The position numbers and the translations under genes were made by a program. From positions 1 through 13,847 of the forward strand of contig JAFOIS010000271.1 in assembly GCA_017420605.1 (NCBI GenBank): a stretch of 13,847 nucleotides of DNA. Direction: 5' to 3'. How positions within the stretch are numbered: the first letter of the stretch is position 1; each line of letters starts with the position of its first letter. The notes under the pieces are model-generated. The model was not told where the DNA came from. It worked only from the letters and a program-made list of their open reading frames with translations, and made no database searches. Origin of the DNA: Lachnospiraceae bacterium. Lineage in GTDB: Bacteria; Bacillota; Clostridia; Lachnospirales; Lachnospiraceae. Positions 6,689 through 13,570 of the stretch are shown here, piece by piece.

Positions 6689-6742
6689 GGCAGAATCACC
6701 GAGGATCGCGCCGCGGCGGGGTCCGTATGAAAGGAGAAATTC

Positions 6743-7225
6743 ATGGGCTCAGTATTAGAGAAGATCGTTGAACAGAAGCATTACTCCTTTATCGACGGCG
6801 AAGGGGTGACCTGGCAGGAAGCGGTCCGCCTTTCGGCGCTCCCGCTGGTCGCGGACGGCACGGTCTCGGAAGAGTACTATAAACAGATCGTCGCCTGCAT
6901 CGAGAAGTACGGTCCGTACGTCGTGTTCGATCACAACGTCGCCATGCCGCACACCACCGAGAACGCGGAAGGCGCGTTCCGTACCGGCGTCGGCCTCATG
7001 ATCTGCGACAAGATGATCGACTTCGGCGAGGACGAGGACGGCGAGAAGAAGGAAGCGAACCTCTTCTTCACGCTTTCCGCCGCGAATGCCGACGAACACA
7101 TGGACAACATCGCGCAGCTGTCGAACATTTTCATGAACGACGACCTTCTCGACGCGCTGGCGGCCGCGAGAACGCCGGAGGAGATCCTCAAGGCGGCCGC
7201 GGATTTCCCGTGCGACGAAGAGTAA
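6743..7225 (+). CDS. ulaC: PTS ascorbate transporter subunit IIA (UlaC)
   Basis: Cytosolic EIIA protein of the mannitol/fructose-type fold, 160 residues, which takes phosphate from HPr and gives it to EIIB. The active site is His70 in VAMPHTTENAEG, the equivalent of the phosphorylated histidine in E. coli UlaC and of the MPHA motif of related EIIA domains. The C-terminal part (LFFTLSAANADEHMDNIAQLSNIFMNDDLLDAL, 104-136) follows the family pattern. A short acidic, lysine-rich segment (GEDEDGEKKEA, 93-103) makes a slightly long loop. AAAGGAGA precedes the start. The gene is 54 bases downstream of ulaG and 91 bases before ulaA with no T-tailed terminator, so it belongs to the ulaG operon. Separate IIA, IIC and IIB polypeptides are typical for the ascorbate family. 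Confidence 0.92.
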   Translation: MGSVLEKIVEQKHYSFIDGEGVTWQEAVRLSALPLVADGTVSEEYYKQIVACIEKYGPYVVFDHNVAMPHTTENAEGAFRTGVGLMICDKMIDFGEDEDGEKKEANLFFTLSAANADEHMDNIAQLSNIFMNDDLLDALAAARTPEEILKAAADFPCDEE

Positions 7226-7316
7226 GCGGCGATGCCCGCCCAAAGCCGGAACGCCCTCCGGGGCAAAGATCGAACCCGATAACAGCTGATACACCTACAC
7301 CAAGAGAGGGGAAAAA

Positions 7317-8825
7317 ATGTCTGCTGTATTAAATGTTTTAAACGCTATCTGGTCGTTCTTCGCGACCTACATCCTGCAGAAGGCGCCGTACATGGTCGGC
7401 TTCCTGACGCTGCTCGGCTACTGCCTGATGGGCAAAAAGTGGTACGACACCCTTGCCGGAACCCTGAAAGCCATCATCGGTATGCTCATCCTTAACGTCG
7501 GTTCCGGCGGACTGACTTCAAACTTCCGTCCGATCCTTGCCGGCCTTAAGGACCGCTTCAACCTGACGGCCTGCGTCATCGACCCGTACTACGGCCAGAA
7601 CGCGGTCACCGCCGGCGTCGAAGAGACCTTCGGCAAAGGCTTCTCGCAGGTCATGACGCTGCTGCTCATCGCATTCATCGTCAACATCCTGCTCGTCCGT
7701 TTCAACAAGATCACCAAGTGCCGCACGCTGTTCACCACCGGCCACGTCCAGGTGCAGCAGGCCGCTACCGCTTACTGGCTGATCCTCTTCGCCCTGCCGG
7801 CGCTCCGTGAGAGCAACGTTGCCCTGCTCATCGTCATGGCGGTCGTCCTCGGCGCTTACTGGGCGGTCGGTTCCAACCTCACCGTCAAGCCGATGCAGGA
7901 ACTGACGGAAGGCGCCGGCTTCGCGATCGCGCACCAGCAGATGTTCGGTATCCGTCTCGGCTACTTCCTTGCTGACAAGCTGTTCGGCGACAAGGGCGGC
8001 AAGCGCAAGGTCAAAAAGGTCGGCGAAATGGAAATGCCCGGCTTCTTCTCGATCTTCAATGAAAACATGGTATGTACCGCGATCCTGATGACCTTCTTCT
8101 TCGGCATCATCATGTGCGTCATCGGCAAGCCGTTCTTTGTGGAAAGCGGCGCGACGAAAGAAACCGAAAGCTTCGTATACTATGTATTCAACACCTCCCT
8201 GCAGTTCGCGGTTTATCTGGCGATCCTGCAGCTCGGCGTCCGCACCTTCGTTACCGAGCTCACCGCTTCCTTCCAGGGTATCGCGGACAAGCTCCTTCCG
8301 TCCTCGGTTCCGGGCGTTGACTGCGCGGTCTGCTACGGTTTCGGCGATTCCAACGCTGTTACCTTCGGCTTCCTTGCAGGTCTGACGGGCCAGATCGTGG
8401 CGATCATCACCCTGATCCTTGTCGGTTCCCCGACCATCATCATCTGCGGTTTCGTGCCGGTCTTCTTCGACAACGCGACCATCGGCCTCGTTGCGAATGA
8501 AAAGGGCGGCCTCAAAGCCTGCCTCATCATCCCGTTCTTCTCCGGTCTTATCCAGGTCTTCGGTGCGGCGCTCATCGCCGGCTGGGTCGGTCTTGCCGAC
8601 TACGGCGGATACCTCGGCATGTTCGACTGGGATACGGTATGGCCGGCCATGACGGTCCTTATGCGCTATCTCGGATATGCGGGCGTTGCGATCTGCGTTA
8701 TCGTTCTGCTTGCAATTCCGCAGATCGAGTATAAAATGGATCCGGAAGGCTACTTCCTGATCACGGAAGACTATGACGCTTACGTAGAACATAAGGCTGC
8801 GAAAGCGGAAGCAAAGGCGAAATAA
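7317..8825 (+). CDS. ulaA: PTS ascorbate transporter subunit IIC (UlaA)
   Basis: Integral membrane permease that carries L-ascorbate inward while it is phosphorylated through EIIB. The 502 residues (E. coli UlaA has about 465) contain many long hydrophobic segments; known UlaA structures show 11 membrane helices. Family features are APYMVGFLTLLGYCLMGKKW near the N-terminus, LTACVIDPYYGQNAV, the TTGHVQVQQAATAYW segment around 141-155, the PSSVPGVDCAVCYGFGDSNAVTFGFLAG segment in the middle, and PTIIICGFVPVFFDNATIGLVANEKGG. The extra length includes a charged cytosolic tail ending in EHKAAKAEAKAK. The start is preceded by AGAGAGGGG. It stands between the IIA and IIB genes in one operon. Large open frames on the opposite strand are shadows of its GC-periodic codons. 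Confidence 0.95.
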   Translation: MSAVLNVLNAIWSFFATYILQKAPYMVGFLTLLGYCLMGKKWYDTLAGTLKAIIGMLILNVGSGGLTSNFRPILAGLKDRFNLTACVIDPYYGQNAVTAGVEETFGKGFSQVMTLLLIAFIVNILLVRFNKITKCRTLFTTGHVQVQQAATAYWLILFALPALRESNVALLIVMAVVLGAYWAVGSNLTVKPMQELTEGAGFAIAHQQMFGIRLGYFLADKLFGDKGGKRKVKKVGEMEMPGFFSIFNENMVCTAILMTFFFGIIMCVIGKPFFVESGATKETESFVYYVFNTSLQFAVYLAILQLGVRTFVTELTASFQGIADKLLPSSVPGVDCAVCYGFGDSNAVTFGFLAGLTGQIVAIITLILVGSPTIIICGFVPVFFDNATIGLVANEKGGLKACLIIPFFSGLIQVFGAALIAGWVGLADYGGYLGMFDWDTVWPAMTVLMRYLGYAGVAICVIVLLAIPQIEYKMDPEGYFLITEDYDAYVEHKAAKAEAKAK

Positions 8826-8876
8826 GCCTGCTTAGATCCCGCATTCGCGTAAAGACAGAAGAAAGGAAAAAACAAA

Positions 8877-9179
8877 ATGGCTAAACTCGATGGAAAAAGA
8901 ATCCTTGCCTGCTGCGCCAACGGCGCCGGCTCGTCGCTCATGATGGAGAACGCGATCAAAAAGGTTATGACCCGCAACGGCATCAAGCTGGCGGAGCTTC
9001 GTCACTGCGCGGTATCGGAAGGCAAGAGCGCTGCCCGGAATTACGACGTTGTCTTATTTGCGCGGCCGTTTGCCAAGACGTTCGACGGCATCCAGGGAAC
9101 GACCCTGATCCCGCTCAAGAACGTTATGTCCGACAAGGAGATCGAGGCGGCCCTGAAGGAAGCTGGTCTTCTGGACTGA
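8877..9179 (+). CDS. ulaB: PTS ascorbate transporter subunit IIB (UlaB)
   Basis: Cytosolic EIIB protein of 100 residues with the lactose/ascorbate-type fold. The phosphocysteine loop is at the N-terminus: ILACCANGAGSS (9-20), where Cys13 aligns with the active cysteine of E. coli UlaB (AVCGNGQGSS). Cys12 next to it is an extra cysteine. The protein takes phosphate from UlaC and phosphorylates ascorbate at the UlaA permease. Conserved later segments are HCAVSEGKSAARNYDVVLF and NVMSDKEIEAALKEAG. GAAAGGAAAAAA precedes the ATG, 51 bases after ulaA. It is the last gene before the terminator at 9239-9279. Confidence 0.94.
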   Translation: MAKLDGKRILACCANGAGSSLMMENAIKKVMTRNGIKLAELRHCAVSEGKSAARNYDVVLFARPFAKTFDGIQGTTLIPLKNVMSDKEIEAALKEAGLLD

Positions 9180-9238
9180 CCGCGGATGCAGCGGCGGGAC
9201 CGCTTCACGGGTAGGAAACGCCGCGTAGAATGAAATGG

Positions 9239-9279
9239 AAAGGTCCGGGAGCGCCGAAAGGCACTTTCCGGACCTTTTT
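9239..9279 (+). terminator. Intrinsic terminator of the ulaG-ulaCAB operon
   Basis: AAAGGTCCGG (9239-9248) pairs with CCGGACCTTT (9268-9277), a 10-bp stem. A second short helix (GCC/GGC closing a GAAA loop) lies inside it, and the T run occupies 9275-9279. It lies 59 bases past the ulaB stop. Confidence 0.9.
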
Positions 9280-9337
9280 CGAAAGAGCGGGCGCAAAAGA
9301 GGCGCCCCGCCGACAGAACGGAAACTGCGGTAGAGAA

Positions 9338-10027
9338 ATGATCAGGACTGTGATTTTTGACGTCGACGACACGCTGTACAGTTTTCACGACGCGGACGTC
9401 CACGCGAAGGATGCGCTCATAGCCTATACGAACGAAATGTTCGGATGGAGCGGCGAGGAATTCATGCGCCGGCATAAGGCGGCTTTTGAGGAGATCCTCG
9501 GCGTCTGCGGAAGAAGCGGCGGACTGCGTACGAGGCTCATACGGTATCAGACGATCCTGGAGAGAGCTGGAAAGCCGATCCACCCGCACGCGATGCGGAT
9601 GGATGGGATCTACTGGGAGACGCTCCTGGCCGATATCGTTCCGAACGAGGGCGTACCGGAATTCATGGCGTATCTTAAGGACAGAGGGATCCGGATCGGG
9701 ATCGGCTCCGATGCCATCGCCCTGCAGCAGTTTTCAAAGCTGGAAAAACTCGGTCTCATGGGATTCGTGGATTTCATGGTCACCTCGGAAGAGGTGGATA
9801 TTGAAAAACCGGCCGCTCACTTTTTCGACCGGTGTCTGGAAAAGAGCGGCTGTCTGCGGGAAGAGATCGTATTTATCGGCGACCGCTGCGACAAGGACTA
9901 TACCGGCGCCGTGAATGCCGGGTTCCATGCGGTCCTCTTTGATCCGGAGGGACGCGCCCCCGAAGAGGCAAAGGCAGTCCTTCACAGTTTCCGGGACGCC
10001 GCCGCGCTCATCGCGCAGTGGGAGTAA
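9338..10027 (+). CDS. HAD-superfamily hydrolase (subfamily I phosphatase-like)
   Basis: Cytosolic 229-residue HAD hydrolase, probably a small-molecule phosphatase. All four motifs are visible: FDVDDT (nucleophile Asp8 and acid Asp10), GSD with Ser124, Lys157 in EKPAAHF, and IGDRCDKD with Asp182 and Asp187. A helical cap of about 75 residues follows motif I. The ATG at 9338 starts exactly at the MIRTVIFDVDDT beginning of the fold; an in-frame ATG at 9230 would run through the terminator hairpin and is rejected. The upstream ribosome binding site (GGTAGAG) is weak. It lies between the ulaB terminator and the regulator gene, 72 bases before the latter, so the two are likely co-transcribed. The substrate is unknown; a sugar phosphate of the ascorbate path is an inference from position. 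Confidence 0.85.
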   Translation: MIRTVIFDVDDTLYSFHDADVHAKDALIAYTNEMFGWSGEEFMRRHKAAFEEILGVCGRSGGLRTRLIRYQTILERAGKPIHPHAMRMDGIYWETLLADIVPNEGVPEFMAYLKDRGIRIGIGSDAIALQQFSKLEKLGLMGFVDFMVTSEEVDIEKPAAHFFDRCLEKSGCLREEIVFIGDRCDKDYTGAVNAGFHAVLFDPEGRAPEEAKAVLHSFRDAAALIAQWE

Positions 10028-10099
10028 GATCCGCGTACGGCCCGGAGGTATGCGGAAAGAATCAAGGCAGTATAAACACAGGCAGCGCAGGAATAAGCT

Positions 10100-10888
10100 A
10101 TGAGAAATAATCGCAAGGCGGTGGAAGACCGTCAGGCCGAACTGCTCCGGATGGTGACGTCGGAGGAAGAGGTTCCGGTAGAGGAGCTTGCGGAAAAACT
10201 CGGCGTTTCAGCCATGACGATCCGCAGGGATCTTTCTCTTCTGAACAGGAGAGGACTCCTTATCCGGACGCACGGGAAAGCGCTGTCGCTTTCATTTGCC
10301 GAGAAAAAACAGCAGGAGAACAGGACCGTGGCGGAGTGCCGCGACAGGATCTCCCGTTACGCGGCCGGTCTTGTAAAGGACGGGGAAACGCTTTTCATCA
10401 ACGGCAGCCGCACAGCCCTCGGGCTTCTGCGCTATCTTGAGGAAAAGCAGGTCAGGGTCATCACCAACAACGGATGGGTCCTTGACGAACAGTATCCGGA
10501 GAACGTCCGGGTACGGCTTCTGGGCGGGGACCTTTACGATCACGTCCTGATCGGGGAATATGTGGTCGAGAGCCTGATCGGCCTCCGCGCGGACAAACTG
10601 TTCATCGGATGCGCGGCGGTCTATGAGAACGGGGCTTTCCGTTATGATATCCCGACCGAGATCGGCATTAATGAAATGATGATCAGCAGGACGAAAGGAA
10701 AGATCTACGTCCTTGCCGATCATACGAAACTGCAGGATAGAGATGTAACCGGAACCGTTTACGGCAGCTGCCGGTATAACATTCCGGTGACGCTCGTCAC
10801 AGACGACGGCGCGGATCCCGGTATCCTGGAAAAACTCAGGGCGGAAGGGATCGAAACGGTCGTCGTCAGGCCGGAAGACGTTGAGTAA
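10100..10888 (+). CDS. ulaR: DeoR/GlpR-family transcriptional regulator, probable UlaR
   Basis: DNA-binding regulator of 262 residues, a normal DeoR-family length. The N-terminal winged helix-turn-helix has the family signature at about 25-59: VPVEELAEKLGVSAMTIRRDL, then LNRRGLLIRTHGKA. The C-terminal sugar-phosphate sensor domain is of the isomerase-like DeoRC type, with FINGSRTALGLLRYL (about 97-111), VITNN, and IGCAAVYENGAFRYDIPTEIG. In E. coli UlaR the ligand is L-ascorbate 6-phosphate. The assignment as UlaR rests on family plus position next to the ula operon; DeoR paralogues for other sugars cannot be excluded. AGGAA precedes the ATG at 10100. The GAACA repeats at 5109 and 5492 are its likely targets; none is seen before this gene. 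It converges on the Cof-type gene with 57 bases between and no T-tailed terminator. Confidence 0.85.
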   Translation: MRNNRKAVEDRQAELLRMVTSEEEVPVEELAEKLGVSAMTIRRDLSLLNRRGLLIRTHGKALSLSFAEKKQQENRTVAECRDRISRYAAGLVKDGETLFINGSRTALGLLRYLEEKQVRVITNNGWVLDEQYPENVRVRLLGGDLYDHVLIGEYVVESLIGLRADKLFIGCAAVYENGAFRYDIPTEIGINEMMISRTKGKIYVLADHTKLQDRDVTGTVYGSCRYNIPVTLVTDDGADPGILEKLRAEGIETVVVRPEDVE

Positions 10889-10945
10889 GGGACGGAACGA
10901 TACCCCGGGGCCGGAGGACGGGCGGGACGGAACCGCAAAGCGCAC

Positions 10946-11779
10946 TCAGACAGGATGTTCCGGAGAGAGGATATAATCCCGGATGATCTCGGCGACGCCG
11001 TCGTGATTGTTGTCCAGCGTCGTGACATAGCGTGCCTTCGCAAGGACGTCCGGCGCGGAATTCCGCATCGCGACGCCGTAGCGGGCGGCAAGGAGCATCG
11101 GGATATCATTTGCTTCGTCGCCGGCGGCGACTGTATTCTCCGGACGGATCCCGAGACGGTCCGCAAGGCGCAGGAGCGCGTTCCCCTTGTTTACGCCGCA
11201 GGGTACGACTTCCAGGTAATACTGGCTGGAGTAGAACAGATCGAGACGGCCTTCGTAAGACGGGCCGATTTCTTCGATAAAGCGGTTCAGCTTACTGCGG
11301 GTGACAAGATCGATGAGCAGGAGTTTTTCCGGCTCCCGCGCAAGGGAGCGGATATCGGGGATCACGTCGTACTGCATGCCGATCCTGCCGCAGTAGTAGC
11401 CGGCGATCTTATGGTCGCTGTGCTCTTCGATGAGGACGCGTTCCTCGGAATAGGTCTGGATATAGAGGCCGCGCGCGTTTGCTTCATCAAAGAGCGCATA
11501 TACCGTCGGCAGCGGAATGGAAACGCGGTCGATGACGGCATGGCGGCCGAGATCATAAAGAATACCGCCGTTGTACGCGATCAGCACCGAACCGGGACCG
11601 GAAAGGCCGAGTTTCTCCGCCTGCGCGATCGCAGAGACGAGCGGCCGGCCGGTGGTGACGACGAGAAGATGGCCCTGCCGCCGCATTTCTTCGATGGCGA
11701 GCCGGTTCCCTTCCGTGACTTCCTTCGCGTCGTTGAGCAGGGTTCCGTCCAGATCGGTAAACAGCGCTTTTTGTTCCAT
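10946..11779 (-). CDS. Cof-type HAD-IIB family hydrolase (sugar-phosphate phosphatase-like)
   Basis: Cytosolic 277-residue HAD hydrolase with the type IIB cap. Motif I is FTDLDGTLL (Asp9, Asp11), motif II VTTGRP (Thr43 region), a conserved YNGG follows near 69-72, motif III is Lys198 in VNKGNAL, and motif IV is GDEANDIPML (Asp221, Asp225). Proteins of this family dephosphorylate sugar phosphates, flavin mononucleotide or pyridoxal phosphate with broad specificity. Length and motifs are intact. The start at 11779 is preceded by GAGGACATCC, and a good promoter lies at 11845-11873. It is transcribed toward ulaR and away from the DUF3592-like gene. Its substrate cannot be read from sequence. Confidence 0.9.
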   Translation of the reverse strand: MEQKALFTDLDGTLLNDAKEVTEGNRLAIEEMRRQGHLLVVTTGRPLVSAIAQAEKLGLSGPGSVLIAYNGGILYDLGRHAVIDRVSIPLPTVYALFDEANARGLYIQTYSEERVLIEEHSDHKIAGYYCGRIGMQYDVIPDIRSLAREPEKLLLIDLVTRSKLNRFIEEIGPSYEGRLDLFYSSQYYLEVVPCGVNKGNALLRLADRLGIRPENTVAAGDEANDIPMLLAARYGVAMRNSAPDVLAKARYVTTLDNNHDGVAEIIRDYILSPEHPV

Positions 11780-11844
11780 CGGATGTCCTCTTTCATAAGG
11801 GTGCCGTAAAGCATGCGGCGGAAGCAGTCAGCAGGTCATTTTTC

Positions 11845-11873
11845 ATTATAAAAGGTCGCCGCCGGAAGCGCAA
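11845..11873 (-). promoter_or_regulatory. Sigma-A promoter for the Cof-type HAD gene
   Basis: On the minus strand TTGCGC (11873-11868), a 17-bp spacer and a perfect TATAAT (11850-11845) place the transcript start near 11838, about 60 bases before the start codon. No equally good promoter is visible for the divergent DUF3592-like gene. Confidence 0.7.
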
Positions 11874-11901
11874 CAGGCGGAACATGGCAGGAGATTCCAC
11901 T

Positions 11902-12720
11902 ATGGCAGATTTTCAGCAGTTGTTTCTTTATATCCCCGGGATCGTGATCTTTCTGGTCGGCTCCGGCCGGACGAGAGGCTGGATCCGCGGACTGCGCGGA
12001 ACAGACAGCGCGGACGGCGTCGTAACGGCGTGCGAACACGTGGTCAAAAAGGACGCGAAGGACCGTGACGTTTACAACTTCTACAATGTATCTGTGGAAT
12101 ACATTGACAAAGAGTCCCATCACACGGTCCGGCAGAGTTTCAAGTCGACGTCGGAATACGCGCTTTCGCAGCCGGTCCGCGTCGTACGGGAAAGCAGCGG
12201 GAAGACGTCCGTCACCGAAAAGGTCGATGAAGAGATCTTTCATCCGCTTACGATGATGGTCGTGGGTGCCGCGCTGATCCTCCTTGCGCTCTGGCAGAAC
12301 CAGGGAAAACAGGAACTGGCCATGGCGGCCCTCGCCGCAACGTTCCTGATCTCCGGAGCGGCCCTCATCATCAATTACGTGAAGCTCCGCAAGAAGAACC
12401 TCACGGTCCTTGAGGCGACCATCACGGACGTCTATAAGCGGCAGATCTCGAAGGAGACCAAGATCATCCGCGGAAACCGCTTTACCTACTATCCGGTCGT
12501 ACGCTACGAAGCCGGGGGCAGGGAATGCATCCGCCGGTGCCTCATCAATTCCAGCGGGGAGAAGACGTTTAAGATCGGCGACACCATGAAGCTTTACCTG
12601 GAGCCCGCGACCGGCGCGGTCCGTGAAAAATGCGCCAGACCGGGCGTCCTTACGGCAGGGATCGTACTTGCGGCGCTGGGGCTTGTGGTAGGCCTCAGCA
12701 TCCTTTCGGTCCTTCTTTGA
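11902..12720 (+). CDS. DUF3592-like membrane protein with two similar soluble halves
   Basis: A 272-residue membrane protein of unknown function. Likely membrane segments are at about 6-21, 116-131, 139-160 and 249-271. The soluble part between segments 3 and 4 looks like a DUF3592 domain: an EATITDVYKR strand, FTYYPVVRYEAGGRE, then CLINSSGEKTFKIGDTMKLYLEP (about 171-235). The loop between segments 1 and 2 repeats this plan more loosely (GVVTACEHVVKK, YNVSVEYIDKESHHTVRQSF, LSQPVRVVRES, about 39-98), suggesting internal duplication. Start choice: AGGAGA (11889-11894) stands 7 bases before ATG 11902, so this is preferred over the ATG at 11884, which has only a weak site and would add six residues. 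It stands between Cof-type HAD and ulaF; no link to ascorbate is evident. Confidence 0.7.
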   Translation: MADFQQLFLYIPGIVIFLVGSGRTRGWIRGLRGTDSADGVVTACEHVVKKDAKDRDVYNFYNVSVEYIDKESHHTVRQSFKSTSEYALSQPVRVVRESSGKTSVTEKVDEEIFHPLTMMVVGAALILLALWQNQGKQELAMAALAATFLISGAALIINYVKLRKKNLTVLEATITDVYKRQISKETKIIRGNRFTYYPVVRYEAGGRECIRRCLINSSGEKTFKIGDTMKLYLEPATGAVREKCARPGVLTAGIVLAALGLVVGLSILSVLL

Positions 12721-12810
12721 GGCCTGAAACGGCGGAAGACATTCCGCGGAAAGATACAGCACATCATGAAAGCACCCCGGAAAACGGGAAAACACGGAGG
12801 AAAAAACCTG

Positions 12811-13512
12811 ATGTTAGAAGAACTCAAAAAGATCGTCTATGAAGCAAACATGCTGCTCCCGAAGTACAACCTCATTACCTTTACCTGGGGCAATGTTTCC
12901 GGGATCGACCGTGAAAAAGGCCTGGTCGTGATCAAGCCGAGCGGCGTGGATTACGACGTCATGACGGCGGACGACATGGTCGTGGTCGACCTTGACGGCA
13001 ATAAGGTGGAAGGCGATCTCAATCCGTCCACGGATATGCCGACCCACGTTGAGCTCTACAAGGCGTTCCCGAAGATCGGCGGCGCGGTGCATACGCATTC
13101 GCCGTGGGCGACCAGCTGGGCGCAGTCCGGCCGCGGGATCCCGTGCTACGGCACGACCCATGCCGATTATCTCTTCGGCGAAGTCCCGAACGTCCGGGTG
13201 CTTACGAAAGAAGAGATGGATGAAGGCTACGAGATGAACACCGGCAAGCTGATCGTAAAGGCGTTCGAAGAACTCGGCCTTGACTATGAAGCCATGCCCG
13301 CGGTGCTCTGCCGGTATCACGGCCCGTTCACCTGGGGCCCGACGCCGGTCAATGCCGTCCATATGGCGGTCGTCCTCGAGGAATGCGGCAAGATGGCGGC
13401 CCAGGCCGAATGGCTGAACCCGCACGTCCTTCCGGCGCCGCAGCACCTGCAGGATAAGCACTACTACCGCAAGCACGGCGCGAATGCGTATTACGGCCAG
13501 GCAAAGAAATAA
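12811..13512 (+). CDS. ulaF: L-ribulose-5-phosphate 4-epimerase (UlaF/AraD, class II aldolase fold)
   Basis: Cytosolic zinc enzyme that converts L-ribulose 5-phosphate to D-xylulose 5-phosphate, the entry to the pentose phosphate pathway. The 233 residues match AraD/UlaF (228-231 in E. coli). Metal ligands are His94 and His96 in VHTHSPWAT and His169 in [10 protein letters not shown]; Asp75 in NPSTDMPTH and Asp119 in GTTHADY match the conserved acidic residues; Tyr227 in GANAYYGQ matches the catalytic C-terminal tyrosine. The substrate-binding segments TFTWGNVSG and IKPSGVDY are intact, which separates it from L-fuculose-phosphate aldolases. ATG 12811 is preceded by GGAGG with a 10-base gap; an in-frame ATG at 12766 lacks such a site. 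It completes the ascorbate route after UlaE but is placed apart from it and lacks the GAACA repeats, so it may also serve another pentose such as L-arabinose. Confidence 0.92.
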   Translation: MLEELKKIVYEANMLLPKYNLITFTWGNVSGIDREKGLVVIKPSGVDYDVMTADDMVVVDLDGNKVEGDLNPSTDMPTHVELYKAFPKIGGAVHTHSPWATSWAQSGRGIPCYGTTHADYLFGEVPNVRVLTKEEMDEGYEMNTGKLIVKAFEELGLDYEAMPAVLCRYHGPFTWGPTPVNAVHMAVVLEECGKMAAQAEWLNPHVLPAPQHLQDKHYYRKHGANAYYGQAKK

Positions 13513-13570
13513 GCTCTCGGAAAGATAATGCTGCGGCGCCCCGGCGCCGCGGCAGGCGAAGGAGGTCTCC

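Noticed and set aside
7518..8792. 424-residue open frame on the minus strand opposite ulaA
   Set aside because: Charged, Asp/Glu/Arg-rich translation typical of antisense to a C-ending, hydrophobic membrane gene; no family resemblance.
9287..9310. GC-rich hairpin just before the HAD gene
   Set aside because: The stem needs a bulge and no T run follows; it could be chance in GC-rich DNA.
9230..9337. 36-residue extension of the HAD hydrolase
   Set aside because: It runs through the operon terminator hairpin; the fold begins exactly at ATG 9338.
11836..12795. 319-residue minus-strand open frame opposite the DUF3592-like gene
   Set aside because: No ribosome binding site or recognisable domain; the plus-strand frame has membrane segments and a DUF3592-like pattern.
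13533..13550. GC-rich hairpin (7-bp stem) between ulaF and the DUF5685 gene as a terminator
   Set aside because: No T tract follows, so it cannot be called an intrinsic terminator with confidence.
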